A stretch of DNA of 64,000 nt from Atopobacter sp. AH10 (GTDB taxonomy: Bacteria > Bacillota > Bacilli > Lactobacillales > Aerococcaceae). Below, in pieces: positions 28,656 through 37,620 of the stretch (positions are counted from its first letter, which is position 1; each line of letters opens with the position of its first letter). Under the pieces are notes generated by a model, which saw nothing but the letters and a program-made list of their open reading frames with translations, ran no database searches and was not told where the DNA came from. The DNA is taken from contig NZ_QXPZ01000022.1 of assembly GCF_003664595.1 (NCBI RefSeq), positions 1 through 64,000 of the forward strand. The letters run 5' to 3'. The position numbers were made by a program, and so were the translations under genes.

Positions 28656-29922
28656 AATCATCCTCACCCTCTCCAATATTGTCCCAAAATTCACCACTTA
28701 AGCCTCTAGAAAGAGCTAAGGCTTTCACTTGATTTAGTCCGTCTTTATCTCCTTCATCTCTTAAGAATAGAGCATATTCTAGAAGAAATCTTGGGTCGTC
28801 TTGATACTGTTCAAAAGCCAACTCGTAGGCCTTAGCTGCTTTTTCGTAATCTTCAGCCTTATTGTAAGCCGTGGCTAGTATCCAAGCGTATTCCATATGA
28901 GCAGATAAATTATAGTTATCCGCTAATGTCAATAGGCCTTCCTCATCTTCCAATTCTAAAAGCAATTGTAAGTAATCCGCAAACCATTCTTCTTGACTAG
29001 GATCTTCATGATCAGCAAGATGAGTTTGATACAGTTCCAAGGCCTTTCCTAGTAAACCCCATTCTTGATAAAATCGTCCAAGGATTTGAACAGCTTCTTG
29101 GTTAAGTAAATCCACATCCAAAACAGATAGCAAGCTTGCCTCGGCCTTCAAACTATTCCCCAATTTATTTTCATAAATAGCTTTGTCGACCATGACTTCT
29201 GGGGTGGATTCTATTTGGTTTAAAAGTTGAATGGCCTCTTTTAGTTTTCCATCTTGAGCAAGTAATTGAGCCTGATAGCGCCATAAACTATCCGTATAGG
29301 AGGATTCAGAGATCTCCTTTAAATACCTAACAGCAGTCGTATAATCCCCTTCGTGAGCTGAATAATAGGCTTGATAGAGAAGATAGCGATCCGCTTCTTC
29401 ATCAGATAGGTCCAAACGATCTATCTTAGAAAGTAATTGTTGGGCATCTTCATACTGCCCGTTATTTAAATATTCTTCAATTTGCTCTAAGCTATCCACT
29501 AAATGGTTATCAAAGCCTAGGTCTTTTTCTAGAGAATGTGCCTGCTCTTGTTTGAATTCGGCCATATATGGATCGCCTTCTGCTTGATAAACTTCTGCTT
29601 CAAGATAAAGTTTTTGCAACTTTGTCAGATCATCCATATCTTTGAGATCATAAAGATAGGAACGGGCTAGATCATAGTCTTGCTGGTTTAAAGCCCATTG
29701 AGCCATAAACAAAGCTTCATCATTTGAGAAAAGAGGACGCCGATCAAAAAGTTCCTTCACCAAGTCTGCATAACCGAAGCTCAAAAGCTTTCGACCAAGT
29801 TCAATAGCTTCTTTAGAAGGCACTTGATCGAATTTTGGCAATAGTTGCTTGATCACTCCTTCAAGCTCCTCAAATTTTTCTTGATCTAGTAGCTTATTCA
29901 CTTGTTCTATGACTTCTTCCAT
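28645..29922 (-). CDS. ypiA: Tetratricopeptide-repeat protein (YpiA-like)
   Basis: A 425-residue soluble, acidic protein made almost wholly of TPR helix pairs. Repeats such as NGQYEDAQQLLSKID, DGKLKEAIQLLNQIE, GLLGKALELYQTHLA and AEDYEKAAKAYELAFEQY are spaced about 34 residues apart. It has no signal peptide. Such proteins are scaffolds, and the partner is unknown. It heads the operon that runs through ypiB, cca, dinG, tseB and asnS to dnaD, and matches YpiA by position and architecture. AAAGGATG precedes the ATG. Confidence 0.85.
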   Translation of the reverse strand: MEEVIEQVNKLLDQEKFEELEGVIKQLLPKFDQVPSKEAIELGRKLLSFGYADLVKELFDRRPLFSNDEALFMAQWALNQQDYDLARSYLYDLKDMDDLTKLQKLYLEAEVYQAEGDPYMAEFKQEQAHSLEKDLGFDNHLVDSLEQIEEYLNNGQYEDAQQLLSKIDRLDLSDEEADRYLLYQAYYSAHEGDYTTAVRYLKEISESSYTDSLWRYQAQLLAQDGKLKEAIQLLNQIESTPEVMVDKAIYENKLGNSLKAEASLLSVLDVDLLNQEAVQILGRFYQEWGLLGKALELYQTHLADHEDPSQEEWFADYLQLLLELEDEEGLLTLADNYNLSAHMEYAWILATAYNKAEDYEKAAKAYELAFEQYQDDPRFLLEYALFLRDEGDKDGLNQVKALALSRGLSGEFWDNIGEGEDDYVL

Positions 29923-30040
29923 CCCTTATACATCCTTTCTCTTAAATGACTACGATAAATGGCAAAAAGGGGCTTAAAAGCTCAACCAAAAGAGAAAAAA
30001 GGACGGATCCCATTCTCTCCTTTAGCTAAGCTCTATCCTA

Positions 30041-30079
30041 GAAAGGAAAAAGTAGCGAAATCAAGGATTCCGCTACTTT
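30041..30079 (-). terminator. Terminator of the HU gene
   Basis: On the minus strand AAAGTAGCG (30071-30079) pairs with CGCTACTTT (30049-30057), followed by TTCCTTTC. It lies 11 bases past the hup stop. The stretch from 29923 to 30040 holds nothing else I can support. Confidence 0.8.
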
Positions 30080-30090
30080 CAATCGTACAC

Positions 30091-30369
30091 TTATGCTTTA
30101 ACTGCATCTTTCAAAGCTTTCCCTGGTTTGAAAGCAGGTACTTTACTTGCAGCAATTTCAATTTCGTCACCAGTTTGTGGGTTACGTCCTTTACGAGCAG
30201 CACGATCACGTACTTCAAAGTTACCGAAACCTACAACTTGAACTTTTTCACCATCTTTAAGTGCATCTTGAATCACTTGAAAGAGGGCATCGACGGCTGC
30301 TGTTACGTCTTTTTTCTTCAAATCTGTAATTTCAGCAACACGTTCGATCAATTGTGCTTTATTAGCCAT
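30091..30369 (-). CDS. hup: DNA-binding protein HU
   Basis: A small histone-like protein that bends and compacts DNA as a homodimer. The 92-residue sequence has the HU fold, with the signature [18 protein letters not shown] (about 46-63) in the beta-arm region and a lysine-rich tail. It is monocistronic, with a good promoter (TTGTCA-17-TAAAGT), a leader of about 95 bases with stem-loops, and an intrinsic terminator. GGAGGTGAGG lies before the ATG. Confidence 0.97.
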   Translation of the reverse strand: MANKAQLIERVAEITDLKKKDVTAAVDALFQVIQDALKDGEKVQVVGFGNFEVRDRAARKGRNPQTGDEIEIAASKVPAFKPGKALKDAVKA

Positions 30370-30437
30370 TGGTCCTCACCTCCTCAATTGTAACATGTTT
30401 CCATGTCGGATGGTCCACTGACATGACTTGTCAATTG

Positions 30438-30464
30438 GCGAATAAAAACATCTTTTATTCGCTA
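30438..30464 (-). other. Stem-loop in the HU leader
   Basis: GCGAATAAAAA (plus 30439-30449) pairs with TTTTATTCGC (30454-30463) around a four-base loop. It lies just after the predicted transcript start of hup and has no following U-run, so it is more likely a 5'-end stabiliser or regulatory fold than a terminator. Two smaller self-complementary stretches follow before the ribosome site. Confidence 0.5.
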
Positions 30465-30467
30465 TTT

Positions 30468-30496
30468 ACTTTAGCATAAAATAGTTGATTTGACAA
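30468..30496 (-). promoter_or_regulatory. HU (hup) promoter
   Basis: On the minus strand, -35 TTGTCA (30491-30496), a 17-base spacer and -10 TAAAGT (30468-30473). This sits about 95 bases before the hup ATG. Confidence 0.7.
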
Positions 30497-30574
30497 CGAA
30501 ATTAGCCTCTAAAATCATTGAAATAGAGATTTTTAATCCCCTTACATTAACTTTTCACAGGACTTTCATATTCC

Positions 30575-31882
30575 TTATTGTCTTTCTCTCACTAATAGAT
30601 GCAAAGCTGTTCCAGTGAAGTCAAAAGTCTGACGAATTTTGTTTTCTATGAAGCGTTGATAGGAAAAATGCATCAATTCTTTATCATTTACAAAGCAAAC
30701 AAAAGTAGGTGGTTCAATGGCTACTTGAGTCATGTAGAAAATATTTAATCTTCTCCCCTTATCGGTAGGAGTTGGGTTCATTGCAATTGCATCCATTAGT
30801 AACTCATTGAGAATAGAAGAAGACACTCTACGTTTACGGTTAGCAGCAATAGTTTCCAGTAAAGGTAAAATTCTTTCCGTTCGTTGGCCTGTTTTAGCAG
30901 AAACATACAATATAGGCGCATAGGACAGGTATTTGAAAGCTTGTCTAATATCTTCTTCAAAGTCTTTCATCGTATCGTTATTTTTTTCGATCGCATCCCA
31001 TTTATTTACGACGATAACGACACCTTTACCTGCTTCATGAGCATATCCGCCTACCTTTTTGTCTTGCTCTTGAATGCCCTCTTCGGCGTTGATTACCAAA
31101 AGTACAATATCCGATCGGTCAATTGCCCGCATAGCCCGAAGAACAGAATACTTTTCAGTACCTTGCTCGATACGACCTCTTTGCCGTATTCCTGCTGTAT
31201 CAATGACACGGAACCGTTTATCTTCCATTTCTAATAAAGTATCTATGGCATCTCGTGTAGTTCCCGCTACATTTGACACAATGACCCTTTCTTCTCCTAA
31301 CAATCGATTAACAAGACTGGATTTACCTACATTTGGACGTCCTATTAAACAAAAAGCAATTTCATCCTCATCTTTTTCTTCTGGGATGTCTAGAGGTATA
31401 AGCTGGAATATCTTTTCAAGAATATCCCCTAAGCCAACTCCATGTGCACTTGAAACAGGATAAGGATCACCAAGACCCAATTGGTAAAAATCATATATAT
31501 TTAAACGTTGCTCAGGATTATCGACTTTATTGACTGCTAACAAGACAGGTTTATTACTTTTCATTAGCCATGTCGCAAGGCGTTCATCATCTATGGTCAC
31601 ACCTGTTTGACCATCCGCTACAAAAATGATCGCATCTGCTTCTTCCATAGCTGTTTCAGCTTGAAAACGAATTTGTTCCATAAAAGGCGCATCAGTTAAT
31701 TCAATACCGCCAGTATCAATAATATTGAACTCTTTACCTAACCATTCTGCCCTAGCATAAATCCTATCTCGAGTAACACCGGGATAGTCTTCAACAATCG
31801 CAATCCGCTCTCCTGCTAAACGGTTAAACAAGGTTGATTTCCCGACATTTGGTCGACCAACAATCGCAATAGTAGGTAACAT
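30575..31882 (-). CDS. der: Ribosome-biogenesis GTPase Der (EngA)
   Basis: An essential double GTPase for 50S subunit assembly. The 435-residue protein has two G domains in tandem. The first has [14 protein letters not shown] (about 8-21), DTGG and NKVD; the second has [14 protein letters not shown] (about 182-195), DTAGI and NKWD. A KH-like C-terminal domain follows. AGGAGGG six bases before the ATG supports the start. It lies between rpsA and hup, the same neighbourhood as in Bacillus, with gaps of about 110 and 205 bases that suggest separate transcription. Confidence 0.97.
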   Translation of the reverse strand: MLPTIAIVGRPNVGKSTLFNRLAGERIAIVEDYPGVTRDRIYARAEWLGKEFNIIDTGGIELTDAPFMEQIRFQAETAMEEADAIIFVADGQTGVTIDDERLATWLMKSNKPVLLAVNKVDNPEQRLNIYDFYQLGLGDPYPVSSAHGVGLGDILEKIFQLIPLDIPEEKDEDEIAFCLIGRPNVGKSSLVNRLLGEERVIVSNVAGTTRDAIDTLLEMEDKRFRVIDTAGIRQRGRIEQGTEKYSVLRAMRAIDRSDIVLLVINAEEGIQEQDKKVGGYAHEAGKGVVIVVNKWDAIEKNNDTMKDFEEDIRQAFKYLSYAPILYVSAKTGQRTERILPLLETIAANRKRRVSSSILNELLMDAIAMNPTPTDKGRRLNIFYMTQVAIEPPTFVCFVNDKELMHFSYQRFIENKIRQTFDFTGTALHLLVRERQ

Positions 31883-31936
31883 AAGTCCCTCCTTCTTTTA
31901 TACTTTATACTATCGTTTGATAAGTGTACTTTTACA

Positions 31937-31970
31937 ATAAGAAATGAGGCAAAGATTACTCCCTGCCTCA
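31937..31970 (-). terminator. Terminator of rpsA
   Basis: TGAGGCA (31945-31951) pairs with TGCCTCA (31964-31970). On the minus strand it is followed by TTTCTTATT. The U-tract is broken, so the strength is uncertain. Confidence 0.6.
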
Positions 31971-31993
31971 CTTAGCTTTCGTTAATAAATGAC

Positions 31994-33265
31994 TTATTTA
32001 TCTTCAGCTTTAAATTCAGATAATTGGTCGCCTAAAAGATCGCCTAAAGTAAATCCAGATTCATCGTCTGCACTTTCGCTTTCAACTGGAGCAGCTGGGC
32101 GTTTAGCTTTAGGTTTTTGTGGACGTTCTTGTTTAGGCTTTTCTGTTTCCACAACAGGTTTTTCTTCTAAAGCTTTGATAGACAAGGATAAACGTTGTTC
32201 GTCAGCTTTGATTTCTAAAACTTTGACTTTGATATCTTGCCCTTCTTTAAGTTTTTCATGAGGTGTTGCAATATGTTCATGAGAGATTTGTGAAATGTGA
32301 ACTAAACCTTCTACAGCAGGCATCACTTCAACAAAGGCCCCAAAAGAAGTCAAACGTTTAACTTTCCCATCTAAAACATCGCCAACATTTACCTTTTCAG
32401 CCAATTCATCCCATGGCCCAGGTTGCAAGTCTTTAATAGACAAGGAAATACGGCCACGTTCAGCGTCAACAGACAAGACTTTCACTTTAATATCTTGACC
32501 AATAGTCAAAACATCTGATGGGTGATTAACATGTTGATGAGCAATTTGAGAGATGTGAACTAAGCCATCCATATCGCCTAAATCAATGAAAGCACCAAAG
32601 TTAGTCAAGCGAGCAACTTTTCCTTCTAAAACATCGCCTTCGCTAACGCTTGTCAAGAAAGCAGAACGTTTTTCTTGTTGTTCTTTTTCAGCTAATTCTT
32701 TACGGCTTAAGATCAAACGATTTTCACTTGGTTCAATTTCAACAATCTTGAATTCAAGTTCTTGACCTTTGTAAGAAGAGAAGTCATCTACATAGTAATT
32801 TGCTACCATAGAAGCTGGTACGAAACCACGGATGCCTAGGTCAACAACCAAACCACCCTTAACAACTTCTTTAACAGGGCCTGTTACTGTTTCACCCTTG
32901 TCAAATTTTTCTTGGATGTCATCCCAAATCTTTTTAGCTTCTAAACGTTTACGAGAAAGCAAGAAACTACCATTTTCTTTATCTTTGTTAGGTTTGATGA
33001 CAACTAAATCAACAACGTCCCCTTCAGCAATGACATCAGAGATGTTTTCAAAAGGCGCAGCACTTAACTCATTACGAGGAATAACACCTTCCACCCCGCT
33101 ACCAAGAATACCAACAATGACTTGTTTGTCATCTTGAATGGAGAGCACTTCACCCTTAACTACATCGCCAGTGTTCACTTCTTGAACTTGTTCAAGGGCT
33201 GCTTCCATAGTTTGAGCTTCTGGCGTAGTTTGATCTACATGTTCGTTATGTTCCAAATCTGTCAT
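31994..33265 (-). CDS. rpsA: Ribosomal protein S1-like protein with four S1 domains
   Basis: An RNA-binding protein of the Gram-positive S1/YpfD type, 423 residues, with four S1 (OB-fold) repeats. The third and fourth are clearest: GKVARLTNFGAFIDLGDMDG followed by LVHISQIAHQHV, and GKVKRLTSFGAFVEVMP with LVHISQISHEHI. The tail is Lys/Pro/Glu rich and acidic. It has fewer repeats than the six of enterobacterial S1. An in-frame ATG at 33295 lacks a ribosome site, while AGGAGG lies nine bases before ATG 33265. It follows cmk, the classic cmk-rpsA pairing, but has its own likely promoter. Confidence 0.93.
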   Translation of the reverse strand: MTDLEHNEHVDQTTPEAQTMEAALEQVQEVNTGDVVKGEVLSIQDDKQVIVGILGSGVEGVIPRNELSAAPFENISDVIAEGDVVDLVVIKPNKDKENGSFLLSRKRLEAKKIWDDIQEKFDKGETVTGPVKEVVKGGLVVDLGIRGFVPASMVANYYVDDFSSYKGQELEFKIVEIEPSENRLILSRKELAEKEQQEKRSAFLTSVSEGDVLEGKVARLTNFGAFIDLGDMDGLVHISQIAHQHVNHPSDVLTIGQDIKVKVLSVDAERGRISLSIKDLQPGPWDELAEKVNVGDVLDGKVKRLTSFGAFVEVMPAVEGLVHISQISHEHIATPHEKLKEGQDIKVKVLEIKADEQRLSLSIKALEEKPVVETEKPKQERPQKPKAKRPAAPVESESADDESGFTLGDLLGDQLSEFKAEDK

Positions 33266-33342
33266 AAAAAAAATTCCTCCTAATTTGCAATCCATGCTGT
33301 GCCAATTGCTTGATAAGGCTAATTAACACCATACATGGTATC

Positions 33343-33351
33343 ATTTTACCA
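33343..33351 (-). promoter_or_regulatory. Extended -10 promoter before rpsA
   Basis: On the minus strand TGGTAAAAT (33343-33351) is an extended -10 about 80 bases before the rpsA ATG. The transcribed leader contains the self-complementary ACCATGTATGGT, a possible control element. Confidence 0.5.
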
Positions 33352-33377
33352 CATAATTCCCTTGTGGTCTAGCCAAG

Positions 33378-34037
33378 TTAACCCTTTTCATGAATAATCT
33401 GGCGAATCTTATCAAGGACTTGATCAATTCCGATAGTTGATGTATCTATAGACACTGCATCCTCCGCTTTTTTCAAAGGAGAGTGTTCCCGATGACTATC
33501 ATAGTAGTCCCTTTCAAGAATTTGCTGGTAAATCGCTTCGTAATCTGCAGGCAAACCCTTTTCTTGGTTCTCTTTGAAACGTCTTTTGGCTCTTTCTTTT
33601 GCTGAGGCCGTCAAAAAAATCTTTACATCTGCATTCGGCATGACAACAGTTCCAATATCCCTTCCATCCATGATCACTCGTCCTCTTCCAATATAGGCAC
33701 GTTGTTGATCAACTAAAACCTGACGAACTTCAGGAATGGCAGAAATTTCAGAAACATTAGCCGTAACCTCAGGACCTCGAATAGCTAGCGTGACATTTTC
33801 ACCATTCAACCATACTTCTTGTCCCTCTTCTCCTTTTTTAAACTCACAAGGAGTAGTTTTAGCTAGTTCAACTATCGCTTGTATATCATCTTTAGACAGG
33901 CCATGAGAAAGAACTAGATAGGTTAAACTTCTATACATTGCACCAGTATCCAAATAAGTTAGACCAAACTCTTTAGCTAACTTTTTGGCGATAGTACTTT
34001 TTCCAGATGAGGCTGGTCCATCAATCGCAATATTCAC
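33378..34037 (-). CDS. cmk: Cytidylate kinase
   Basis: Phosphorylates CMP and dCMP with ATP. The 219-residue P-loop kinase starts NIAIDGPASSGKSTIAKKL (Walker A at about 6-14), then YLDTGAMYRSLTY, and the CMP-binding segment GRDIGTVVMPNADVKIFLTAS. The start codon is GTG, with AAGGGAG seven bases upstream; no nearby ATG fits. It lies 18 bases after the LysM gene, so LysM-cmk-rpsA may be one transcript. Confidence 0.96.
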   Translation of the reverse strand: MNIAIDGPASSGKSTIAKKLAKEFGLTYLDTGAMYRSLTYLVLSHGLSKDDIQAIVELAKTTPCEFKKGEEGQEVWLNGENVTLAIRGPEVTANVSEISAIPEVRQVLVDQQRAYIGRGRVIMDGRDIGTVVMPNADVKIFLTASAKERAKRRFKENQEKGLPADYEAIYQQILERDYYDSHREHSPLKKAEDAVSIDTSTIGIDQVLDKIRQIIHEKG

Positions 34038-34055
34038 ACAGAATCTCCCTTAAAC

Positions 34056-34676
34056 TTATTTCACTTTTAACGTCATCCCAATAATCGCATCATTGTTCGC
34101 TAGACCATTGACCTGCTTCAATTCATCTAAAGTCATCCCATGATTTACAGCAATCCGATATAAATTATCTCCTGCTTGAACAGTATAGCTATTATTGTAA
34201 CCCGCAGAGTCTTGTTGACCTTGGCCTTCTGACTGAGCATTTTGTTTAGCTAAATCTTGTTGATTTTGTTGTTGACGAGCCTGTTCTTCTGATCGAGCCT
34301 GCTCAGCTTGTCTTTCTTTTTCTTTAGCATCTGCCTTCTTTTGCTCTTCTTCGGCCTCTTCTTGCTCTTTACGTTCTTTTTCCTTCTTTTCTTTTAGTGC
34401 TTGCCTTTGCTCATTTTCAGCAGCTTTTGATACCATCACTTCTTCCGAAGATTTAGAGCTTAATTCTTGATTGGAACGATGGTTATCATAGAAATACCAA
34501 ACGATCGGAATAGTAAACAAAAAGATAAAGAGCACTAGCAATGTAGTCGTCACTGGGGACGCGTCCTTTTTTTGGTAGTTTTTTGCCGTACGAGAAAATT
34601 GATGCTTTTCTTCGTTATCTTCCTCACCGAAAGTCGAAGACCATGGTTGATCATCGTTGAACTTTTTATCTGCCAT
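34056..34676 (-). CDS. Membrane-anchored LysM-domain protein (YpbE-like)
   Basis: A 206-residue single-pass protein. The first 40 residues are cytoplasmic and charged; a membrane segment lies at about 43-63 (TTLLVLFIFLFTIPIVWYFY). It is followed by a Glu/Lys/Gln-rich coiled-coil stalk (about 75-150) and a C-terminal LysM motif (YTVQAGDNLYRIAVNHGM, about 162-206) that should bind peptidoglycan. Bacillus has the LysM protein YpbE beside recQ-ypbB, so this is probably its counterpart. Its role in the wall is not known. GGAGGAGG and an extended -10 precede it. Confidence 0.85.
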   Translation of the reverse strand: MADKKFNDDQPWSSTFGEEDNEEKHQFSRTAKNYQKKDASPVTTTLLVLFIFLFTIPIVWYFYDNHRSNQELSSKSSEEVMVSKAAENEQRQALKEKKEKERKEQEEAEEEQKKADAKEKERQAEQARSEEQARQQQNQQDLAKQNAQSEGQGQQDSAGYNNSYTVQAGDNLYRIAVNHGMTLDELKQVNGLANNDAIIGMTLKVK

Positions 34677-34709
34677 TTCGACACCTCCTCCAAAACTAAA
34701 TCCTGTTCT

Positions 34710-34718
34710 ATTTTAGCA
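34710..34718 (-). promoter_or_regulatory. Extended -10 promoter of the LysM-cmk genes
   Basis: On the minus strand TGCTAAAAT (34710-34718) lies about 35 bases before the LysM-gene ATG. No good -35 is visible, as expected for an extended -10. Confidence 0.55.
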
Positions 34719-34782
34719 TAAAGACTTGAATAATACCTTAAAATAAACCATCATTTTGCTAGCTTTCTTGAAAATTGAAAAA

Positions 34783-36195
34783 TTAGTCATCTTTGCCATA
34801 CAAAGAAGCGAATCGATCTTTCCAATGTATCGGAATTGGCTTTCTTTGCCAGCTTTTATCCTCTTGCATCTTTTCTATCGGCACGATTGAGCCCTCTTTC
34901 GCTATCCATTTTCCTGTTTCTAAATAATTCTGCATAGTCACTTCTGGATGTTCAATGCCTTTTAAATAAGCTTTTACCATCTGTAATTGTTTATTCTTAT
35001 ACTGGTATTGCTTGATAAAAATCTGCCGAATATCTTTTGGACTGATTCCTTTATCTTGGTAAAATTCATACACTAATTGCTGCCCTTCTTGATCAAAGAG
35101 TTGCGATAGATCGAGGGTATTTTCTTGCAAGTTTTTAACGTAAGTCCTATAAAGACCATCTAGCCAATTCAGATAAGCCTGATCTTCTATAGATATGCTC
35201 TGGCAAGGCAAACCATCTCTTCCTGCACGTCCGCTCTCTTGGATGAAGGCTTCAATACTTTGGCTTGGATGAAAATGAATCACAGTTCTTATATTGGCTT
35301 TATCTATCCCCATTCCAAAGGCAGAGGTAGCAACTACACAATCAATTTGATTATCTAAAAACATATCTTGAATCTTATAACGTTCCTGATCGGATAATCC
35401 AGCATGATAACTCAGGGCAAGGTAATGATGGTCTCGTAAGATTTGCGCTAACTGATCTGCTTTTTTACGAAAGGCTGTATAAATTAAGACTGGGAAAGCA
35501 ATTTCTTTCAGAGTAGCTAAAAGGGCTTTTTCCTTTTCCCCTTCTCTCCAGCCTTCTTTAGCTTCTGGAATAATAGCAAGATGAAGTTGTTTTTCCTCAT
35601 TGGGGCAACGAAAACATGTCACCTGTTCATCTTGCCTATAAACTAAGCCTTTCACGTCTTCAATCACTTGAGGAGTAGCCGTAGCGGTCAATGCTAGTGT
35701 TTGCGGATAGTTTAAATCCTTTCTGACGGATAAAAGATCCATATACTCGGGTCTGAAATCTCTCCCCCATTGCGAGATGCAATGAGCTTCATCTACAACA
35801 AGAAGTGGATCCTTTAAACTTGCGATTAATTCTTTGGCTAGAGAGTTTTTGGCCATTTCAGGAGATAAATAAAAAAAACGGTAGTCCTCTCTCCTCTTAT
35901 AAATCATTCTTTTCTCCTGATTTGTTAACATTGAACTAATCGCAACGGCTTTCCCTAAACCTAACCGTTGTTGACGATTGACCTGATCAATCATTAGCGC
36001 TTTTAACGGGGAAAAAATAACAACTGGTCTCTTTTGATAAGCTCCAATGAATTGATAAAGCAAAGTTTTACCATAACCTGTTGGAAAAATCCCTAAAATG
36101 TGTTTCCCTGCCAATAAGCCTTTGATTACTTTTTCCTGCCCCTTACGAAAGGATTGATAATGAAATCTTTCTTTTAAAAATCTGTTTAGATCCAT
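34783..36195 (-). CDS. recQ: RecQ-family ATP-dependent DNA helicase (short, RecS-like)
   Basis: An SF2 3'-5' helicase for replication-fork and recombination repair. The 470-residue protein has FRKGQEKVI (motif 0), Walker A FPTGYGKT (about 37-44), VVDEAHCISQWGRDFRPEY (motif II and the RecQ aromatic loop, about 133-151), LALTATAT, TSAFGMGIDK and QESGRAGRDG (motif VI). The zinc-binding and HRDC domains of long RecQ are missing, so it matches the short RecS type. It overlaps ypbB by 10 bases, an arrangement conserved in Firmicutes. AAGGAGGGG lies before the ATG. Confidence 0.93.
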   Translation of the reverse strand: MDLNRFLKERFHYQSFRKGQEKVIKGLLAGKHILGIFPTGYGKTLLYQFIGAYQKRPVVIFSPLKALMIDQVNRQQRLGLGKAVAISSMLTNQEKRMIYKRREDYRFFYLSPEMAKNSLAKELIASLKDPLLVVDEAHCISQWGRDFRPEYMDLLSVRKDLNYPQTLALTATATPQVIEDVKGLVYRQDEQVTCFRCPNEEKQLHLAIIPEAKEGWREGEKEKALLATLKEIAFPVLIYTAFRKKADQLAQILRDHHYLALSYHAGLSDQERYKIQDMFLDNQIDCVVATSAFGMGIDKANIRTVIHFHPSQSIEAFIQESGRAGRDGLPCQSISIEDQAYLNWLDGLYRTYVKNLQENTLDLSQLFDQEGQQLVYEFYQDKGISPKDIRQIFIKQYQYKNKQLQMVKAYLKGIEHPEVTMQNYLETGKWIAKEGSIVPIEKMQEDKSWQRKPIPIHWKDRFASLYGKDD

Positions 36196-37211
36196 GGTAC
36201 CCCTCCTTTAGTTTCCATTCTGGCAAACAGAACATAACTATATGGCAGTTTGGGATAGGAAAGAGCTTCCTTTAATTGATCAAAAGATAACTTACCAGCT
36301 TCTTCTAGCTTTTGAATTTCTTGAATAATGCCTTTATCGTGTGAAGATATAAAAGTAAAGTTTGGATAAAAAAATTGATATTCAAATAGATGGTCGTAAA
36401 CTGTTGATGGCTTAATTCGCCTAAATTGGCATATGTCGTTCACACTCATTCCTTGCCTATATAATCGAGATGTCGATAAAACTGTTTCCGAAACTAGCGG
36501 GAAAAATCTTAACAAAAATTGATTGATTTTTTTCACGCTTGGACATTTTCTTTCGAGCTTTAAGAGTACTTGTAAAAAAAACCAATCTGAACTTTCCTCG
36601 ATAAGTGGCGAAAAATAACTGAGCACTTGATCACTTAGCCCAGCTATTTCAAAACCTGAAATTTGCCCCCAGAAAATATCTCCCCACTCATTATAAAAAC
36701 TATCAAAAGCAGTATACAATTCCTGTAAGAACTGGTCTGTGTCAAAGTCTGGCTCCTCCTTACAAAAGCGTCTTAAAACTTGTAAGGTGAAATAAGATGC
36801 TGGGATATGTCGATTAAAGGGCTTCTCCTTCTTCTTATAAGAAAGATATTGTAAGAAAAGTTTGTAAAATTCCAAAAGATTTTTTTGAATAGCGCTATAG
36901 CGCATAAAAGAATAGTCTCCCAGTCTATACAAAATCTTTGATTCTTCGTAGCATTTTTTGCCTGTGTCACTTAAATATAATTGTTGATCTTTGAGGTAAA
37001 TTTTACCCTCTTCTATAAGCCCTTGCATCTCTTTTCCATAGGTTTGACTTCTTGAATATGGTAAACTACCAAAGTAAGCTAATTGACGATTGGTTAAAGT
37101 CTCTAAAAGTTGAAAAGAAGTTCTTTTCCCTAACAAAATATGTTTAAGGGTATTGATCTTAACAGGATGTTCCTTTACACTACCCACGATTAAAAACTCA
37201 GTAAATTGCAT
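36186..37211 (-). CDS. YpbB-type helix-turn-helix protein associated with RecQ
   Basis: A 341-residue protein of the YpbB family, always found beside recQ in Firmicutes and ending in a winged helix-turn-helix; its activity is not established. The sequence is mainly helical, with a C-terminal region RLYRQGMSVNDICQFRRIKPSTVYDHLFEY split here as GMSVNDICQFRRIK and STVYDHLFEY, a DNA-binding helix-turn-helix pattern. An in-frame ATG at 37298 lies in the divergent fer gene without a ribosome site; GGAGG lies five bases before ATG 37211. Only 25 bases separate it from fer. Confidence 0.85.
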   Translation of the reverse strand: MQFTEFLIVGSVKEHPVKINTLKHILLGKRTSFQLLETLTNRQLAYFGSLPYSRSQTYGKEMQGLIEEGKIYLKDQQLYLSDTGKKCYEESKILYRLGDYSFMRYSAIQKNLLEFYKLFLQYLSYKKKEKPFNRHIPASYFTLQVLRRFCKEEPDFDTDQFLQELYTAFDSFYNEWGDIFWGQISGFEIAGLSDQVLSYFSPLIEESSDWFFLQVLLKLERKCPSVKKINQFLLRFFPLVSETVLSTSRLYRQGMSVNDICQFRRIKPSTVYDHLFEYQFFYPNFTFISSHDKGIIQEIQKLEEAGKLSFDQLKEALSYPKLPYSYVLFARMETKGGVPWI

Positions 37212-37236
37212 CTTTACCTCCGAAAGAAGTGATCCT

Positions 37237-37464
37237 ATGTATTTTAAAATTGATCGAGAACAATGCATCGCCTGTGGACTATGCCAACTCTGCGCCAAGC
37301 AACTTATTTCTTACGACGAGGAGGGCATTGCTAGCATCATAAAAGATCAAAATTTAGGAAAAAAAGACTATCAAGCTGATGAAAATACCCTCTTAACAAC
37401 AGCTGCAAAGCGTTGCCCAGTTGGAGCAATTCAACATAGCAATAAGCCATTCAGCGACCTATAG
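37237..37464 (+). CDS. fer: 4Fe-4S ferredoxin
   Basis: A 75-residue single-cluster ferredoxin, a soluble electron carrier. The cluster ligands are CIACGLC (Cys10, Cys13, Cys16) and the later Cys-Pro (KRCPVGAI); the second cluster pattern is incomplete, with only CQLCA nearby. The acidic composition is typical. A longer reading starts at 37153 inside ypbB, but ATG 37237 has AAGAAGTGA upstream and a normal ferredoxin N-terminus. Fer next to ypbB-recQ is conserved in Bacillus, where the fer product is also a single 4Fe-4S protein. Confidence 0.9.
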   Translation: MYFKIDREQCIACGLCQLCAKQLISYDEEGIASIIKDQNLGKKDYQADENTLLTTAAKRCPVGAIQHSNKPFSDL

Positions 37465-37518
37465 CTGAGGCTTTATCTATGCCTATTATAACCTATCTTT
37501 TGGCCTTTTATGGCGAAA

Positions 37519-37606
37519 AAGGTCAACTCTTCATGAACTTTACTACTTTAGCAACTATAGTAGTATAAATAATTCGCTCATGAACTTGTTGACCTTCTTC
37601 ATTTTT
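37519..37606. terminator. Long imperfect stem-loop between convergent fer and ribU
   Basis: AAGGTCAAC (37519-37527) pairs with GTTGACCTT (37588-37596), and inside it TTCATGA (37530-37536) pairs with TCATGAA (37578-37584), separated by a small bulge. A further TACTAC/GTAGTA stem sits in the middle. CTTCATTTTT follows on the plus strand. It can end fer and probably ribU from the other side. It is larger than other terminators here. Confidence 0.6.
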
Positions 37607-37620
37607 AATAGATTATTTTT

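Noticed and set aside
29959-30393. 144-codon plus-strand open frame over the HU gene
   Set aside because: It is mostly antisense to hup and its terminator, with no ribosome site; the protein is a shadow of the HU codons.
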